Source: Yoonia sp. G8-12 (GTDB lineage: Bacteria; Pseudomonadota; Alphaproteobacteria; Rhodobacterales; Rhodobacteraceae). From it: DNA of 64,000 nucleotides. A program made the position numbers and the translations under genes. This document shows positions 17,855-26,050 of this stretch, in pieces. Numbering within the stretch: the first letter of the stretch is position 1; each line of letters starts with the position of its first letter. The stretch is from positions 1,674,001 through 1,738,000 of the forward strand of contig NZ_CP151762.1 of NCBI RefSeq assembly GCF_038443675.1, written 5' to 3'. The notes under the pieces are model-generated. The model searched no databases and was not told the DNA's origin. It was given only the letters and a program-made list of their open reading frames with translations.

Positions 17855-18039
17855 TGCCCTGCCCGATCTGTGACAAACCCACCGAGACCGATTTCCGCCC
17901 GTTTTGTTCAAAACGTTGCGCTGATATTGATTTGGCCAAGTGGTTTTCGGGTGCCTATGCCATTCCGGCAGACAATCCAGAGGACGCAGAAGAGCTCGAA
18001 CAGCAGTTGGACGCGGCAGAAAGGCAGAAACCGCATTAG
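17854..18039 (+). CDS. yacG: DNA gyrase inhibitor YacG
   Basis: This 61-residue zinc protein has CPICDKPT and, 14-15 residues later, FCSKRCADIDLAKWFSGAY, the four-Cys zinc site and helix typical of YacG, which binds GyrB and blocks DNA binding by gyrase. The start overlaps the stop of the upstream RNase gene (TGATG). The tail is acidic and helical. Confidence 0.93.
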   Translation: MPCPICDKPTETDFRPFCSKRCADIDLAKWFSGAYAIPADNPEDAEELEQQLDAAERQKPH

Positions 18040-18133
18040 CGATCTGCTTTTCCAACAAATCCCTCTGGACACCCCCTTTCCCGCGTCTAAAACGCCGCTA
18101 CCCGATGCGGGCGCACAGCGCCAACATCCCGGT

Positions 18134-18208
18134 GCCCGGGTAGCTCAGGGGTAGAGCAGTGGATTGAAAATCCTCGTGTCGGTGGTTCGATTCCGCCCCT
18201 GGGCACCA
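18134..18208 (+). tRNA. tRNA-Phe (GAA)
   Basis: This is a full cloverleaf: acceptor GCCCGGG pairing with CCTGGGC (one G-T), D arm, anticodon loop TTGAAAA with anticodon GAA, T arm GGTGGTTCGATTCCGCC, and encoded CCA at 18206-18208. A clear drop in gene conservation begins directly downstream, as is common when a tRNA 3' end is an integration site; no matching direct repeat was found in this window. Confidence 0.96.
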
Positions 18209-18418
18209 TTAAGAACTTACAAATTATTGATTTTCATAGTTAAATCATAATGATTTTTCATCATATCACCCTAATTGTCCGCCTTCTGTGCTCTGCCCAT
18301 CGCAGCAAAACCGCTGCTTGATGCAAGCAAGATTCGCTAGGGTCGGGCCGTATATTGGATGTGGCCTACGATAGCCGTCATTCGATACATCAGAGAAGAC
18401 GGGCGCTTTGGGCGGCAC

Positions 18419-18796
18419 TCAAACACGACAGGTCCAGTTCTTCCCATGAGAAGCTATATCCAGATTTTTCCGTAGCTCCGACACCGGATATTGGGTTGAC
18501 TCGCTCGCTCCAGGCCAGAGCAGGCGGACAAAAAGCTCTTCAACCTGAGTGGTTTTGACCTGTCGCAGCAACCAGTTTACACGCGCTTTCGTCGACTTTT
18601 TGTCATCAGGTGAGCGCAGTGTCATTCCGACGTCGATAGAGCGACGCATCAAATCGGCTGTTATCTCTATTGGAGCAGCAGCATCTGGAACCACGATAGT
18701 ACTGTTCAAACAGTGTTTCTCGCGCAAATCGCTCAACTCGTCCTTCTGTCTTTCAGCAGGCTTGCGAGGCAGCTTTTCACTGACAATCATGCCGGT
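18419..18796 (-). CDS. Hypothetical protein
   Basis: This 125-residue frame begins MTGMIVSEKLPRKPAERQKD at 18796 (the frame is open up to 18850). The middle, DVGMTLRSPDDKKSTKARVN with WLLRQVK, looks like a genuine folded domain with a DNA- or RNA-facing basic helix, but I do not recognise a named family. The end (ASHGKNWTCRV) may be altered by a frameshift because similar proteins seem to run longer. It overlaps the next small ORF in another frame. Confidence 0.45.
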   Translation of the reverse strand, partial: TGMIVSEKLPRKPAERQKDELSDLREKHCLNSTIVVPDAAAPIEITADLMRRSIDVGMTLRSPDDKKSTKARVNWLLRQVKTTQVEELFVRLLWPGASESTQYPVSELRKNLDIASHGKNWTCRV

Positions 18797-18926
18797 CATT
18801 CGGCTCAAAATCATTACCGCGCATCGCAGGCTTGCAGCACTGCTGACCACTGCGTTTGCGTTCGGCCTGACAGCGAGGCGCGGTGCCGCCGAAACTGGTG
18901 ATGTGGCTTTTGTATGTGTCGGTCAT
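18777..18926 (-). CDS. Small Cys-rich protein (HGG-type zinc knuckle relative), possibly frameshifted
   Basis: This 49-residue ORF begins MTDTYKSHITSFGGTAPRCQ and continues AERKRSGQQCCKPAMRGN, a pattern seen in small proteins of mobile or phage origin that normally end in a C-x-H-GG knuckle. Here the expected ending is missing and the last residues differ, so a frameshift after MRGN is likely. GGGGTGAAGAC precedes the ATG. Its place behind tRNA-Phe supports accessory origin. Confidence 0.4.
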   Translation of the reverse strand: MTDTYKSHITSFGGTAPRCQAERKRSGQQCCKPAMRGNDFEPNDRHDCQ

Positions 18927-19228
18927 GTCTTCACCCCAACAGATCTTGCATCTCATAACAAACTGACTTCCGGCCGTGCAAGTTTGGCCAACGTGATTAA
19001 ATAACGGCACTGCCGGGCAAATCCCAGTGAATTCACGGCTAAAACGGCCCAGTTCTGCCAGTCGGCGTGTCCGTCGACGCTGCACGGGGCAAAAAACGCT
19101 TGTTCAAGGGGCAGATTTAGTCGACTTTTGCCACACACTGCGCGTGATCAAAGGAGTTTCGGATAAGTGCTCCCAATTGATGACCCGTAACTATATGGAT
19201 AGGTAGTCTAAAAAGAACGGAAAACTGT
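18927..19228. other. Intergenic stretch upstream of the sulfotransferases
   Basis: About 300 bases, divergent between the small leftward ORFs and the rightward sulfotransferases. A leftward open frame at 18953-19138 has no ribosome site or family resemblance and is not called. No repeats or RNA genes are visible. Confidence 0.35.
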
Positions 19229-19873
19229 ATGGGTAATTCATATGCTATTCGTAGATTGCAACGGTCGAGGCGGCCCGCGCGCATTGCGCAGAAGGGTCGA
19301 TTGCGTCCAGGTCGGCCACAAATATTCCGCGTCGGATTTCACAAGACCGGAACGACCAGTCTAGCGTATACGTTGGAAACTCTCGACTGCAGGGCTGTCC
19401 ACGGAGATAGCGGCAAGCAGTGGTCCGGCGGCGATGAGCTTTATTCAGCACATCGAGTATGGCGACTTCAATCTGGCGACACTGCCGTTGTTTGACGCGT
19501 TTTGGGACAATCCATATTTCTCTGTCTGGCGCCAACTTCCTACTGCATATCCATACAGCAAGTTCATTCTGACCGAAAGAGGTACGGAAAGCTGGATCAA
19601 CAGCTCTTTCAGATATTACCAAGGATTCTCCGCCCGATGAGGGAATGGATGTTCTGCGCTCATGCAAACCCTTTGCTAAATCCAGAGGCGAGGCAAACGT
19701 GGACCGCTGCCCACGATCGACACAATCACGGGGTGAGAAATCACTTTTCTGACACCCCGAGTTTCTTGGCGCTGGACATTATTAAAGGCCAAAATTGGTC
19801 TGAATTATCTGCATTTCTTGACGACGATGTGCCATCGCACCCATTCCCTTTTCGCAATAAAGGTGCCCGCTGA
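19229..19873 (+). pseudogene. Sulfotransferase family protein, disrupted by two frameshifts
   Basis: Frame one begins MGNSYAIRRLQRSRRPARIA and contains the PAPS 5'-phosphosulfate loop FRVGFHKTGTTSLAYTLE. Homologous sequence then moves frame near 19440 (IQHIEYGDFNLATLPLFDAF) and again near 19636 (REWMFCAHANPLLNPEARQT), ending at 19873. The changes are consistent with one extra T and one missing C, with a net length of about 215 codons, normal for a small sulfotransferase. Both could be sequence errors, or the gene may be dead. The stop lies one base before the next sulfotransferase ATG. Confidence 0.6.
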
Positions 19874-19874
19874 C

Positions 19875-20570
19875 ATGAACTTTTTCCCAAAAATCTTCCG
19901 GCTGCAAAATCCGGATATTGTCATTTCCTTCCCGAAATCCGGGCGAACATGGCTTCGGGTCATGCTCGATGAAATTGGTACTGATCTAGAATACACCCAC
20001 GCGGGTAGTGGACATCGTGCAGGTAGGCTTTCCTCCGATCTTTCGACCTCAATAGCGCCGGATTACAAGCGTATTGTATTTCTTCACCGTGACCCGCGCG
20101 ACACCGCTGTGTCCGGCTACTACCATAAGCAGTTCCGCCTTGACGGATATGACGGGACGATCTCCGACTTTATCCGCGATCCGTGTTTTGGAATCCACAA
20201 GATCATGGCCTTCAACAAAATGTGGCAAGACCTGTCAAAGTTGCAACCGAACATGTACTTTATCACCTACGAAAATCTGCAGGAAAACACTGCTGAAGAA
20301 CTGATGGGTGTCCTTGATTTTCTTAAGTACCGCTCAGATCCTGACTTGGTAACCCAGGTGGTTGAACGCAATACATTCGACAACATGAGAAAGCGGGAAG
20401 CAGCCGGTGACTTCGCCAAGTCCTATGGCAATGCACTCGTTCCAAAGGATAATACAAACGAAAACAGCTTTAAGGTGCGACGTGGGAAGGTAGCTGGGTA
20501 TCATGAAGAATTGACCCCCCATGACATCGCTTGGTGTCAAGCGGAAATCGACGCATTTAACAGCTTGTGA
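19875..20570 (+). CDS. Sulfotransferase domain protein
   Basis: This 231-residue protein carries the PAPS-binding motifs of the PF00685 family. The 5'-phosphosulfate loop is DIVISFPKSGRTWLRVMLDE near residue 15, the 3'-phosphate motif is IVFLHRDPRDTAVSGYYHKQ near 72, and a C-terminal RRGKVAGYHEELTP corresponds to the family RKG-GDW region. It would transfer sulfate from PAPS to a hydroxyl group, perhaps on a surface glycan or lipid. The start at 19875 follows the upstream stop (TGACATG), so the two genes are coupled. Confidence 0.85.
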   Translation: MNFFPKIFRLQNPDIVISFPKSGRTWLRVMLDEIGTDLEYTHAGSGHRAGRLSSDLSTSIAPDYKRIVFLHRDPRDTAVSGYYHKQFRLDGYDGTISDFIRDPCFGIHKIMAFNKMWQDLSKLQPNMYFITYENLQENTAEELMGVLDFLKYRSDPDLVTQVVERNTFDNMRKREAAGDFAKSYGNALVPKDNTNENSFKVRRGKVAGYHEELTPHDIAWCQAEIDAFNSL

Positions 20571-20753
20571 GACGGGTCGCCAACCACAGTGGTAAATCTG
20601 AAGCAACATCCTGGCGCAGGGTTCACTCCACCGCCATGGTTGAATTCTTAGCATGACTATGGACCCAGAAGGGTTGATCGCGCGCCATTCACGGCGGCGC
20701 AACAGCGAAATACGTTGCGCACAACACAGATCTGCCCATGCAATGACGATCTT

Positions 20754-21025
20754 CTACCCAACTGAATAAGTTTGCCAGGCCTCGTGGATGTGTTCGATAA
20801 GCCTATCGGCGACGTCGTTCGATTTATGTCTGACGTCAGCGTTTATGGCATTTGTCTCGAATGTCGCTGCAAGCCGATGATTTGAACCCATCAGGTCGGT
20901 AAGGGTGCCCAAGAACCCACACGCAATAATTGCGATGAACGTGCTGAGAATTAGAGTGCGGGCGCGACGCGTTTGGCACGCGGTCTAAAGCTGCCGGGCC
21001 TTAAGATGGCCGACACCGCTGACAT
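20754..21025 (-). CDS. Small single-pass membrane protein (1-base frameshift), unknown function
   Basis: The start MSAVSAILRPGSFRPRAKRV at 21025 runs in one frame to about 20955. The neighbouring frame then supplies ILSTFIAIIACGFLGTLTDL (a membrane helix) and a helical cytoplasmic-type tail ending in EAWQTYSVG before TAG at 20754-20756. Adding one base near 20950-20955 joins them into 90 residues. A positively charged N-terminus before one helix suggests an N-in inner-membrane protein. No family is recognised. Confidence 0.4.
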
Positions 21026-21037
21026 AAGCCCGTCAAT

Positions 21038-21298
21038 TTAGTCGTCGAGCGCTTCGATTGCATAGCCTGTCCAAATTCCAGGCGCCCAAGGGGAGCTAAG
21101 TGTCGCACCACTTGTCAAATCGCTTTGGATAGGACCGCCACCGAAGCGAAACGTGACGCCACCAAAAATCGTGTTCTCTGTGAAGTCACTGTCCCTCGAC
21201 TTCTCCTCAATTTCAACACTGCGAAAACCGACATGCCTAGAAACAGGCGATTGATCGAACTGACACTCGTTACGCAGCCCGTATCGGCTCTAACTTTG
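21038..21298 (-). pseudogene. C-terminal remnant, possibly of an outer-membrane beta-barrel protein
   Basis: An open minus-strand frame without a start codon reads YGLRNECQFDQSPVSRHVGF and later ENTIFGGVTFRFGGG before TAA at 21038. The alternating polar/aromatic pattern suggests beta strands. The 3' end of the small ORF at 21270-21440 overlaps it, and no N-terminal part is visible, so it is either a gene remnant or coincidence. Evidence is limited to composition and an uninterrupted 80-codon frame. Confidence 0.3.
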
Positions 21299-21440
21299 CC
21301 TTGAACAGGATAATTTCGTCCTCTTTGGCAGCATTAACTATACTGGCTTCCTTCGAATTCCTTCTTGCCGATAACCAGAAAAAAACAACGAATGGCAACG
21401 CCATCCAGGCAAGAATTGCCATCTCCAGAGGGTCAGCCAT
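21270..21440 (-). CDS. Small membrane protein, unknown function
   Basis: This 56-residue protein starts MADPLEMAILAWMALPFVVF, a single hydrophobic helix of about 20 residues, followed by a charged helix (SARRNSKEASIVNAAKEDEI). AAGGAAC precedes the ATG at 21440. No family is recognised; it resembles many orphan small inner-membrane proteins. Confidence 0.45.
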   Translation of the reverse strand: MADPLEMAILAWMALPFVVFFWLSARRNSKEASIVNAAKEDEIILFKAKLEPIRAA

Positions 21441-21718
21441 GGATTGTTCCTTGCTTTCAGCATGTGTTTTCAGAGGTCCACTGGTGGCACATTGCGCCAA
21501 GAAATTGCAACCCTAAGCTGACATTTGCTTTTTATCGCAACAAGGTATGCTTAGGGTTACCACTCCGAAAGATGGCATATCCGACCCGTACGGACCGCGA
21601 GCATCGACAGCCCTAATCAAAGCGCGGGGCTGCGTTTCTTCAAGTCATGTCAAAGACCGGCAAGGGCAGTCGAGCGTGGCGTCAAATGCCCTTGCCGTGA
21701 ATTCTCGAACCTATCGCG

Positions 21719-22767
21719 TCACATGCACTCGGCAAGAGCGGTGGACAGATTACGGATCAGTTGCGGATAAAGTGTCGGACCAAGCTCTAGGTCAGAGCCA
21801 AGCGGATCGAGAATGCCTGTCTGCGCGTCGGTTCCATCAAGAACCGTTGCCACCAACCCCGGATTGAACTGTGGTTCTGCCAAAACGCAATTGATCCCTT
21901 GCTCGGCGATCCTTGTTTGGATTTCGGCAATCCGTGCCGGACTTGGATCGGACGCATCGCTAAGCGAAATCGCACCAGAGGCGGAGAAATCAAAATCGTT
22001 CTCGAAGTACTGGTAGGCGTCGTGGAAAACGATGAATTGTCCACCGCGCACGGGCGCGAGCTTTGCAGTTGCGTCGGCCATTGCGGCTTCGATCGCAGCC
22101 CGCCCTGCCGCCGCGTTGGCAAAATATGTGCCTGCATTATCGGGATCCGCCGCCGAGAGCTGACCCGCAATAACATTCAGCCAAGTCATTGCGTTATTCG
22201 GCGAGAGCCACGCGTGTGGGTCATAGCCACCGTGGGCGTGCCCGTCATGGTCATCGTGGGCGTGATCATCGTGGTCGTCGTGGCCATGATCGTCGTGATC
22301 ATCGTGGGCGTGGTCGTCGTGATCATCGTGGGCGTCGTGATCATCGTGCGCGTGGTCGTCGTGCCCCCCTCTGCGTGATCATCGTCATCACCATGGACGT
22401 GCTTTTCGAAAAGCGCATTGCTGCGTGTCTCCAGCACTCGTGTACTTGGTGCGTCCATCAGTTCGGTGGCCCCCGCATCAGCGGCAAGTGTTGCAATCCC
22501 GTCCACAAGCCACGGAGACAAACCGGCACCCACCCAGAAAACCAGATCCGCGTCTTGCAACGTCTGTGCTTCGGAAGGGCGCAGGGTATATTCATGTGGG
22601 GTCGATCCCTGTTGCATGATCAGGCCCGGCGCACCAAGACCTTCCATGACCTGTGCGACCAATGAATGCACGGGCGCAATATCAACCGCGACCTTTGGTA
22701 CATCAGCGAAAGCGGTCCCTCCCATCAAAGACGCAGTGAGTGACAGTGTAAGAAGCTTTCTGGACAT
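21719..22767 (-). CDS. znuA: Zinc ABC transporter substrate-binding protein ZnuA (1-base frameshift)
   Basis: ZnuA is the periplasmic Zn-binding protein of ZnuABC. The start at 22767 (MSRKLLTLSLTASLMGGTAF) has GGAG upstream and a signal peptide ending AFA. The first frame runs to HAEGG and then becomes a Thr-rich nonsense tail. Adding one G to the run of six (plus-strand C run 22364-22369) gives a His/Asp-rich metal loop of roughly 45 residues (repeats of HDDH and HDDHAH), then YDPHAWLSPNNAMTWLN and the C-terminal lobe to TGA at 21719, 349 residues in total. Metal ligands include STPHEYTL, DPHAWLSP and FHDAYQYF. The indel is probably a sequencing error in a hard region. Confidence 0.9.
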
Positions 22768-22784
22768 TCGAGTCTCCATGTGAT

Positions 22785-22828
22785 TTTATAACATTTCAGA
22801 TCTACTAGACGAAATGTAATAACATGAC
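22785..22828. promoter_or_regulatory. Zur-like operator between znuA and zur-znuCB
   Basis: GAAATGTAATAACATGAC (22811-22828) is a near-palindrome with half-sites ATGT and ACAT, and TTATAACATTTC (22786-22797) is a second, inverted half-site. Both resemble the AT-rich Zur box GAAATGTTATAnTATAACATTTC. The position between divergent zinc-uptake genes supports zinc-dependent repression by Zur of both sides. Confidence 0.65.
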
Positions 22829-23339
22829 AAGTGACTCGCATCCAAAAAACACTGGTGATGGCCCGCTTGGGTTCATGCACCACGATCATAGCGCATGCGT
22901 CAGTCACACGCTTGCCGCAGCCGAGGCCCGCTGTGCCGCAGAAGGTCTGCGCTTTACGCCCGTGCGGCGCAAAGTGCTTGAGATTTTGCTGCACGAACAT
23001 CGTGCCCTCGGGGCCTATACCATTCTGGACCGGCTCCGTGAGGACGGGTTCGGATCGCAGCCCCCTGTTGCATATCGGGCTTTGGATTTTCTTGTTGCGA
23101 ACGGCCTTGCCCATAAGATCGAGCGGCTGAATGCCTTTATCGCGTGCGTCCAACCCGGCCATTCCCATACACCCGCATTCATGATCTGCCGCCTTTGCGA
23201 TGCCGTGGCCGAAACACAATCATCGCCTGCGCGCGGGTCATTGGGTGATGCGGCACGTGCCACCGGTTTCCGCATAGAACGCACCGTCATTGAGGCCGAA
23301 GGGCTTTGCCCTGCCTGTGTTGATAAGGCTGACGCATGA
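22824..23339 (+). CDS. zur: Zinc uptake regulator Zur (Fur family)
   Basis: This Fur-family repressor of 171 residues has a winged-helix N-terminus (LRFTPVRRKVLEILLHEHRA), a dimerisation domain with HSHTPAFMICRLCDAVAE and a C-terminal CPAC; the CRLC and CPAC pairs form the structural zinc site. The ATG at 22824 lies inside the Zur-like box; an internal start at 22875 (MHHDHSACVSHTLAAAEARC) agrees better with other Zur proteins, and neither has a clear ribosome site. The stop overlaps znuC by four bases. Confidence 0.88.
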   Translation: MTSDSHPKNTGDGPLGFMHHDHSACVSHTLAAAEARCAAEGLRFTPVRRKVLEILLHEHRALGAYTILDRLREDGFGSQPPVAYRALDFLVANGLAHKIERLNAFIACVQPGHSHTPAFMICRLCDAVAETQSSPARGSLGDAARATGFRIERTVIEAEGLCPACVDKADA

Positions 23340-24115
23340 GCCTTATTGATGTCGAAGACCTGAGTGTGCGCTATGGCGCACGAACCGTGTTGTCGCGCGT
23401 CTCTTTACGCGTGGAACCGGGTGAGATTGTCACAATTGTTGGCCCGAACGGGTCGGGCAAGACCAGTTTGCTGCGCGCCATCATCGGCGCGGTCAAGCCT
23501 GTCAAAGGCCGCGTCTTGCGGCAAAGCAGCGTGAAGATCGGATATGTCCCGCAAAAGCTGCATATTGACGAAACCCTGCCAATCACGGTGTCGCGGTTCT
23601 TGAAGTTGCCGGGCGGGGTGACAACCGCCGACATCCAAGAGGCCTTGACACAGGCAGGCGTGCCGGACCTGTCCACTGCGCAGTTGTCGCAACTGTCTGG
23701 CGGACAGTTCCAGCGGATCTTGCTGGCGCGCGCCTTGATCGGAAAACCTGATATTTTGCTGCTGGATGAAGCGACACAAGGGTTGGACCAACGTGGGTCC
23801 GCCTCGTTCTATCAACAAATCGAAACCGTGCGCCGCGACACAGGGTGTGCGGTTCTGATGATCAGCCATGAATTGCATGTCGTCATGAGCGCATCTGACC
23901 GCGTGATTTGCCTCAACGGTCATGTCTGCTGTGAAGGCGCGCCAGAGGTCGTCGCATCCGCGCCAGAGTATCGCGCCCTGTTTGGCACCGGCACTGGTGG
24001 TGCTTTGGCGCTTTATCGGCATGAACATGACCACGATCACGGCGATCACGGCGATCACGGCGATCACACCCACGACCACGATCATGACCAGCACAAGACA
24101 GAGGCGGCTGAATAA
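23336..24115 (+). CDS. znuC: Zinc ABC transporter ATP-binding protein ZnuC with His-rich tail
   Basis: This 259-residue ATPase has Walker A VGPNGSGKTSLL, signature LSGGQFQRILLARAL and Walker B DILLLDEATQGLDQ. The last ~35 residues are an unusual string of His, Asp and Gly, including tandem HGD repeats encoded by a nine-base repeat, likely to bind zinc in the cytoplasm. It overlaps zur at its start and znuB at its end, forming a tight zur-znuC-znuB operon. Confidence 0.95.
   Translation: MSLIDVEDLSVRYGARTVLSRVSLRVEPGEIVTIVGPNGSGKTSLLRAIIGAVKPVKGRVLRQSSVKIGYVPQKLHIDETLPITVSRFLKLPGGVTTADIQEALTQAGVPDLSTAQLSQLSGGQFQRILLARALIGKPDILLLDEATQGLDQRGSASFYQQIETVRRDTGCAVLMISHELHVVMSASDRVICLNGHVCCEGAPEVVASAPEYRALFGTGTGGALALYRHEHDHDHGDHGDHGDHTHDHDHDQHKTEAAE
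24036..24066 (+). repeat. Nine-base tandem repeat encoding the ZnuC His tail
   Basis: The unit GATCACGGC is repeated about four times (last copy partial) and encodes successive Asp-His-Gly. Repeats of this kind change copy number easily by slippage, so tail length may vary between strains. Confidence 0.7.
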
Positions 24116-24909
24116 TGCTTGATGATTTTATGGTGCGCGCCGCCCTTGCAGGGATTGGTGTGGCCTTTGCGGCGGCCCCTTTGGGGTGTTTTGTGGTCTG
24201 GCGGCGGATGGCGTATTTTGGCGATGCCACTGCACATGCCGCGATCCTTGGCGTTGCCCTCTCTTTGGCGTTTTCGATGTCAATTTTCGTGGGGACTATG
24301 GTTGTCGCCTTGGTGATGGCGTCGACGGTCAGTGTATTATCTGGGCGCGGCTATGCGATGGACACGTTGCTGGGGGTTCTCGCACATTCGGCACTCGCCT
24401 TCGGGCTTGTGGCTGTGTCCTTTATTTCGGGCGTCAGGATTGATCTGATGGCCTATCTCTTCGGTGATATTCTGGCTGTGTCACGCGGCGATCTTACGGT
24501 GATCTGGGGCGGGGCGATGCTTGTTGTTGCGCTGATCGGCTGGCGTTGGTCGGCTTTGCTGACATCGACACTGAACGAGGATCTCGCCTATGCCAGCGGC
24601 ATTGACCCAAAGCGCGAACAACTGGTCCTCACTTTTGCTTTGGCGATCACGGTGGCGGTGGCCATCAAAGTCGTCGGGGTTCTGCTGATTGCGGCATTGC
24701 TGATCATTCCCGCAGCCGCCGCGCGCCCGTTGTCGCGCACGCCCGAGGGGATGGCTGTCATTGCCGGCGCAATAGGAATGTTGTCTGCCATTATCGGACT
24801 GCGCGCAGCCTATGTGCTTGATACACCCGCCGGTCCCTCGATTGTCTGTGTGGCCGCCCTGACCTTTCTCGCCACCAGCATTTCAAAGAGCTTCCGGTCG
24901 GCACGCTGA
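24115..24909 (+). CDS. znuB: Zinc ABC transporter permease ZnuB
   Basis: This 264-residue inner-membrane permease of the ABC-3 family has about eight hydrophobic segments. Typical blocks are GCFVVWRRMAYFGDATAHAA near residue 23 and VGVLLIAALLIIPAAAARPL near 187. It begins at the last base of the znuC stop and should form the Zn channel. The rhodanese gene faces it from the right. Confidence 0.94.
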   Translation: MLDDFMVRAALAGIGVAFAAAPLGCFVVWRRMAYFGDATAHAAILGVALSLAFSMSIFVGTMVVALVMASTVSVLSGRGYAMDTLLGVLAHSALAFGLVAVSFISGVRIDLMAYLFGDILAVSRGDLTVIWGGAMLVVALIGWRWSALLTSTLNEDLAYASGIDPKREQLVLTFALAITVAVAIKVVGVLLIAALLIIPAAAARPLSRTPEGMAVIAGAIGMLSAIIGLRAAYVLDTPAGPSIVCVAALTFLATSISKSFRSAR

Positions 24910-24972
24910 CGGGGCCCGGATGGATGAACGAGGAAACCGCATTCAAGCGGCCGCATCACTTTTAACGCCGCA

Positions 24973-25419
24973 TCAGCAAGTCGTACAAGTGATGCCTCTG
25001 CTTGCCGAAACTGGCTGGTACCCTTCGCGCACAACCCGGATCATACCGCCCGCGACGTCGCGCACCGACACCTTGGTCTTGCCAGATATTTGGCGTGCCG
25101 CACGCGACGTACGGTTGCCCGAGCGGCAGATCAGAGAAAGCGACTGGCCCGGTTTAAGGTGCGGTGCAACAGCGGCCAAAAAGCTATCGGCATCGGTATA
25201 TGTCACCAAAAGCGCCCCTTCGATGACACCTGTTTGTTCCCATTCCTCGGGTGTGCGGATATCGACCAGTAGAGTGCTTTCATCTGCTTTCAGTTCGGCC
25301 CCTGTTGCCGCGACCAGTATGGTGTTCGACTGATCGCCCCCCGTATTCGCCCAGCCTACTGCGGCAACGGCAAGCAAAGCGGCGGCGCCACCAGCCACGA
25401 GTAGCGATCTTTTTTGCAT
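24973..25419 (-). CDS. Exported rhodanese-like sulfurtransferase
   Basis: This 148-residue protein has an N-terminal signal or membrane segment (LLVAGGAAALLAVAAVGW) and one rhodanese domain. The active loop LICRSGNRTSRAARQ carries the catalytic Cys, and DIRTPEEWEQTGVIEGA is the CH2A region. It should move sulfane sulfur in the periplasm. It ends with CTTC, a second possible redox pair. It lies next to, but opposite, the sulfur-oxidation genes, so a shared role is plausible. Confidence 0.85.
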   Translation of the reverse strand: MQKRSLLVAGGAAALLAVAAVGWANTGGDQSNTILVAATGAELKADESTLLVDIRTPEEWEQTGVIEGALLVTYTDADSFLAAVAPHLKPGQSLSLICRSGNRTSRAARQISGKTKVSVRDVAGGMIRVVREGYQPVSASRGITCTTC

Positions 25420-25585
25420 GTCTTAGTCCCCATTTCAGAGCGCGATAGATGATCTATGGCACACGTGGTGTTTTTGATGATCCGGTTCAAGTTCGGATCA
25501 TCATGCCTTAGCGGATGCGGTATTCGAAGCTATTTACAAAATCAATACTTTGAATATATCTTTTGTGTGCACAATGGGATGCACC

Positions 25586-26050
25586 ATGAAACTGACCAGT
25601 TACACCAACTACGCGCTGCGATCTTTGCAGCTTGCGGCGCTGAAGGCCCCCGGCCTTGTCCGTGTCGATGATGTTGCATCGATCCATGGCCTGTCGCGCC
25701 CCCACATTATGAAGGTGGTACATGAATTGGGCAAAGCCGGCTATCTTGAGACGGTGCGCGGACGTGGCGGCGGCTTTCGCTTAGGCCGTCCCCCCGAAGA
25801 GATCATTGTCGGCGATGTGGTGCGCATTACAGAAGGCCCTCTTGATGTGGTTGAGTGCTTTAACCCCGAAAAAAATACCTGTCCGCTGATCGGCATCTGT
25901 ATTCTATCGCGCAAGATGCAGGAGGCCACAGCCGCGTTCATGGCCGTCCTCGACGATCTTACAATCGCGCAGATCGCGGCCAACCGTGGCCAACTGATGG
26001 AACGGATTGCACCGCTGGAAATGCCCAGACCAGAGACACCTGCCCGATGA
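25586..26050 (+). CDS. Rrf2 family regulator, NsrR-like with Fe-S ligands
   Basis: A 154-residue winged-helix regulator beginning MKLTSYTNYALRSLQLAALK, with the recognition region GLSRPHIMKVVHELGKAGYL. The C-terminal cysteines ECFNPEKNTCPLIGIC have spacing C-x7-C-x5-C, as in NsrR, which holds an Fe-S cluster that senses nitric oxide. In this location it could instead sense reactive sulfur. It overlaps the next gene by four bases, so both regulators are made together and probably control the downstream sulfur genes. Confidence 0.88.
   Translation: MKLTSYTNYALRSLQLAALKAPGLVRVDDVASIHGLSRPHIMKVVHELGKAGYLETVRGRGGGFRLGRPPEEIIVGDVVRITEGPLDVVECFNPEKNTCPLIGICILSRKMQEATAAFMAVLDDLTIAQIAANRGQLMERIAPLEMPRPETPAR

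Noticed and set aside
18134..22000. Direct repeat of the tRNA-Phe 3' end as an att site of an island
   Set aside because: I scanned the following 4 kb by eye for TTCGATTCCGCCCCTGGGCA-like sequence and found none; an island end is therefore not claimed.
22230..22370. Repeated GATCATCGTGGGCGT-like units as a possible CRISPR or satellite
   Set aside because: They encode alternating His/Asp in the ZnuA metal loop once the frame is repaired. There are no unique spacers of constant length.
24036..24066. GATCACGGC repeats as a regulatory iteron
   Set aside because: They lie inside znuC and encode Asp-His-Gly in frame, so protein-level explanation suffices.
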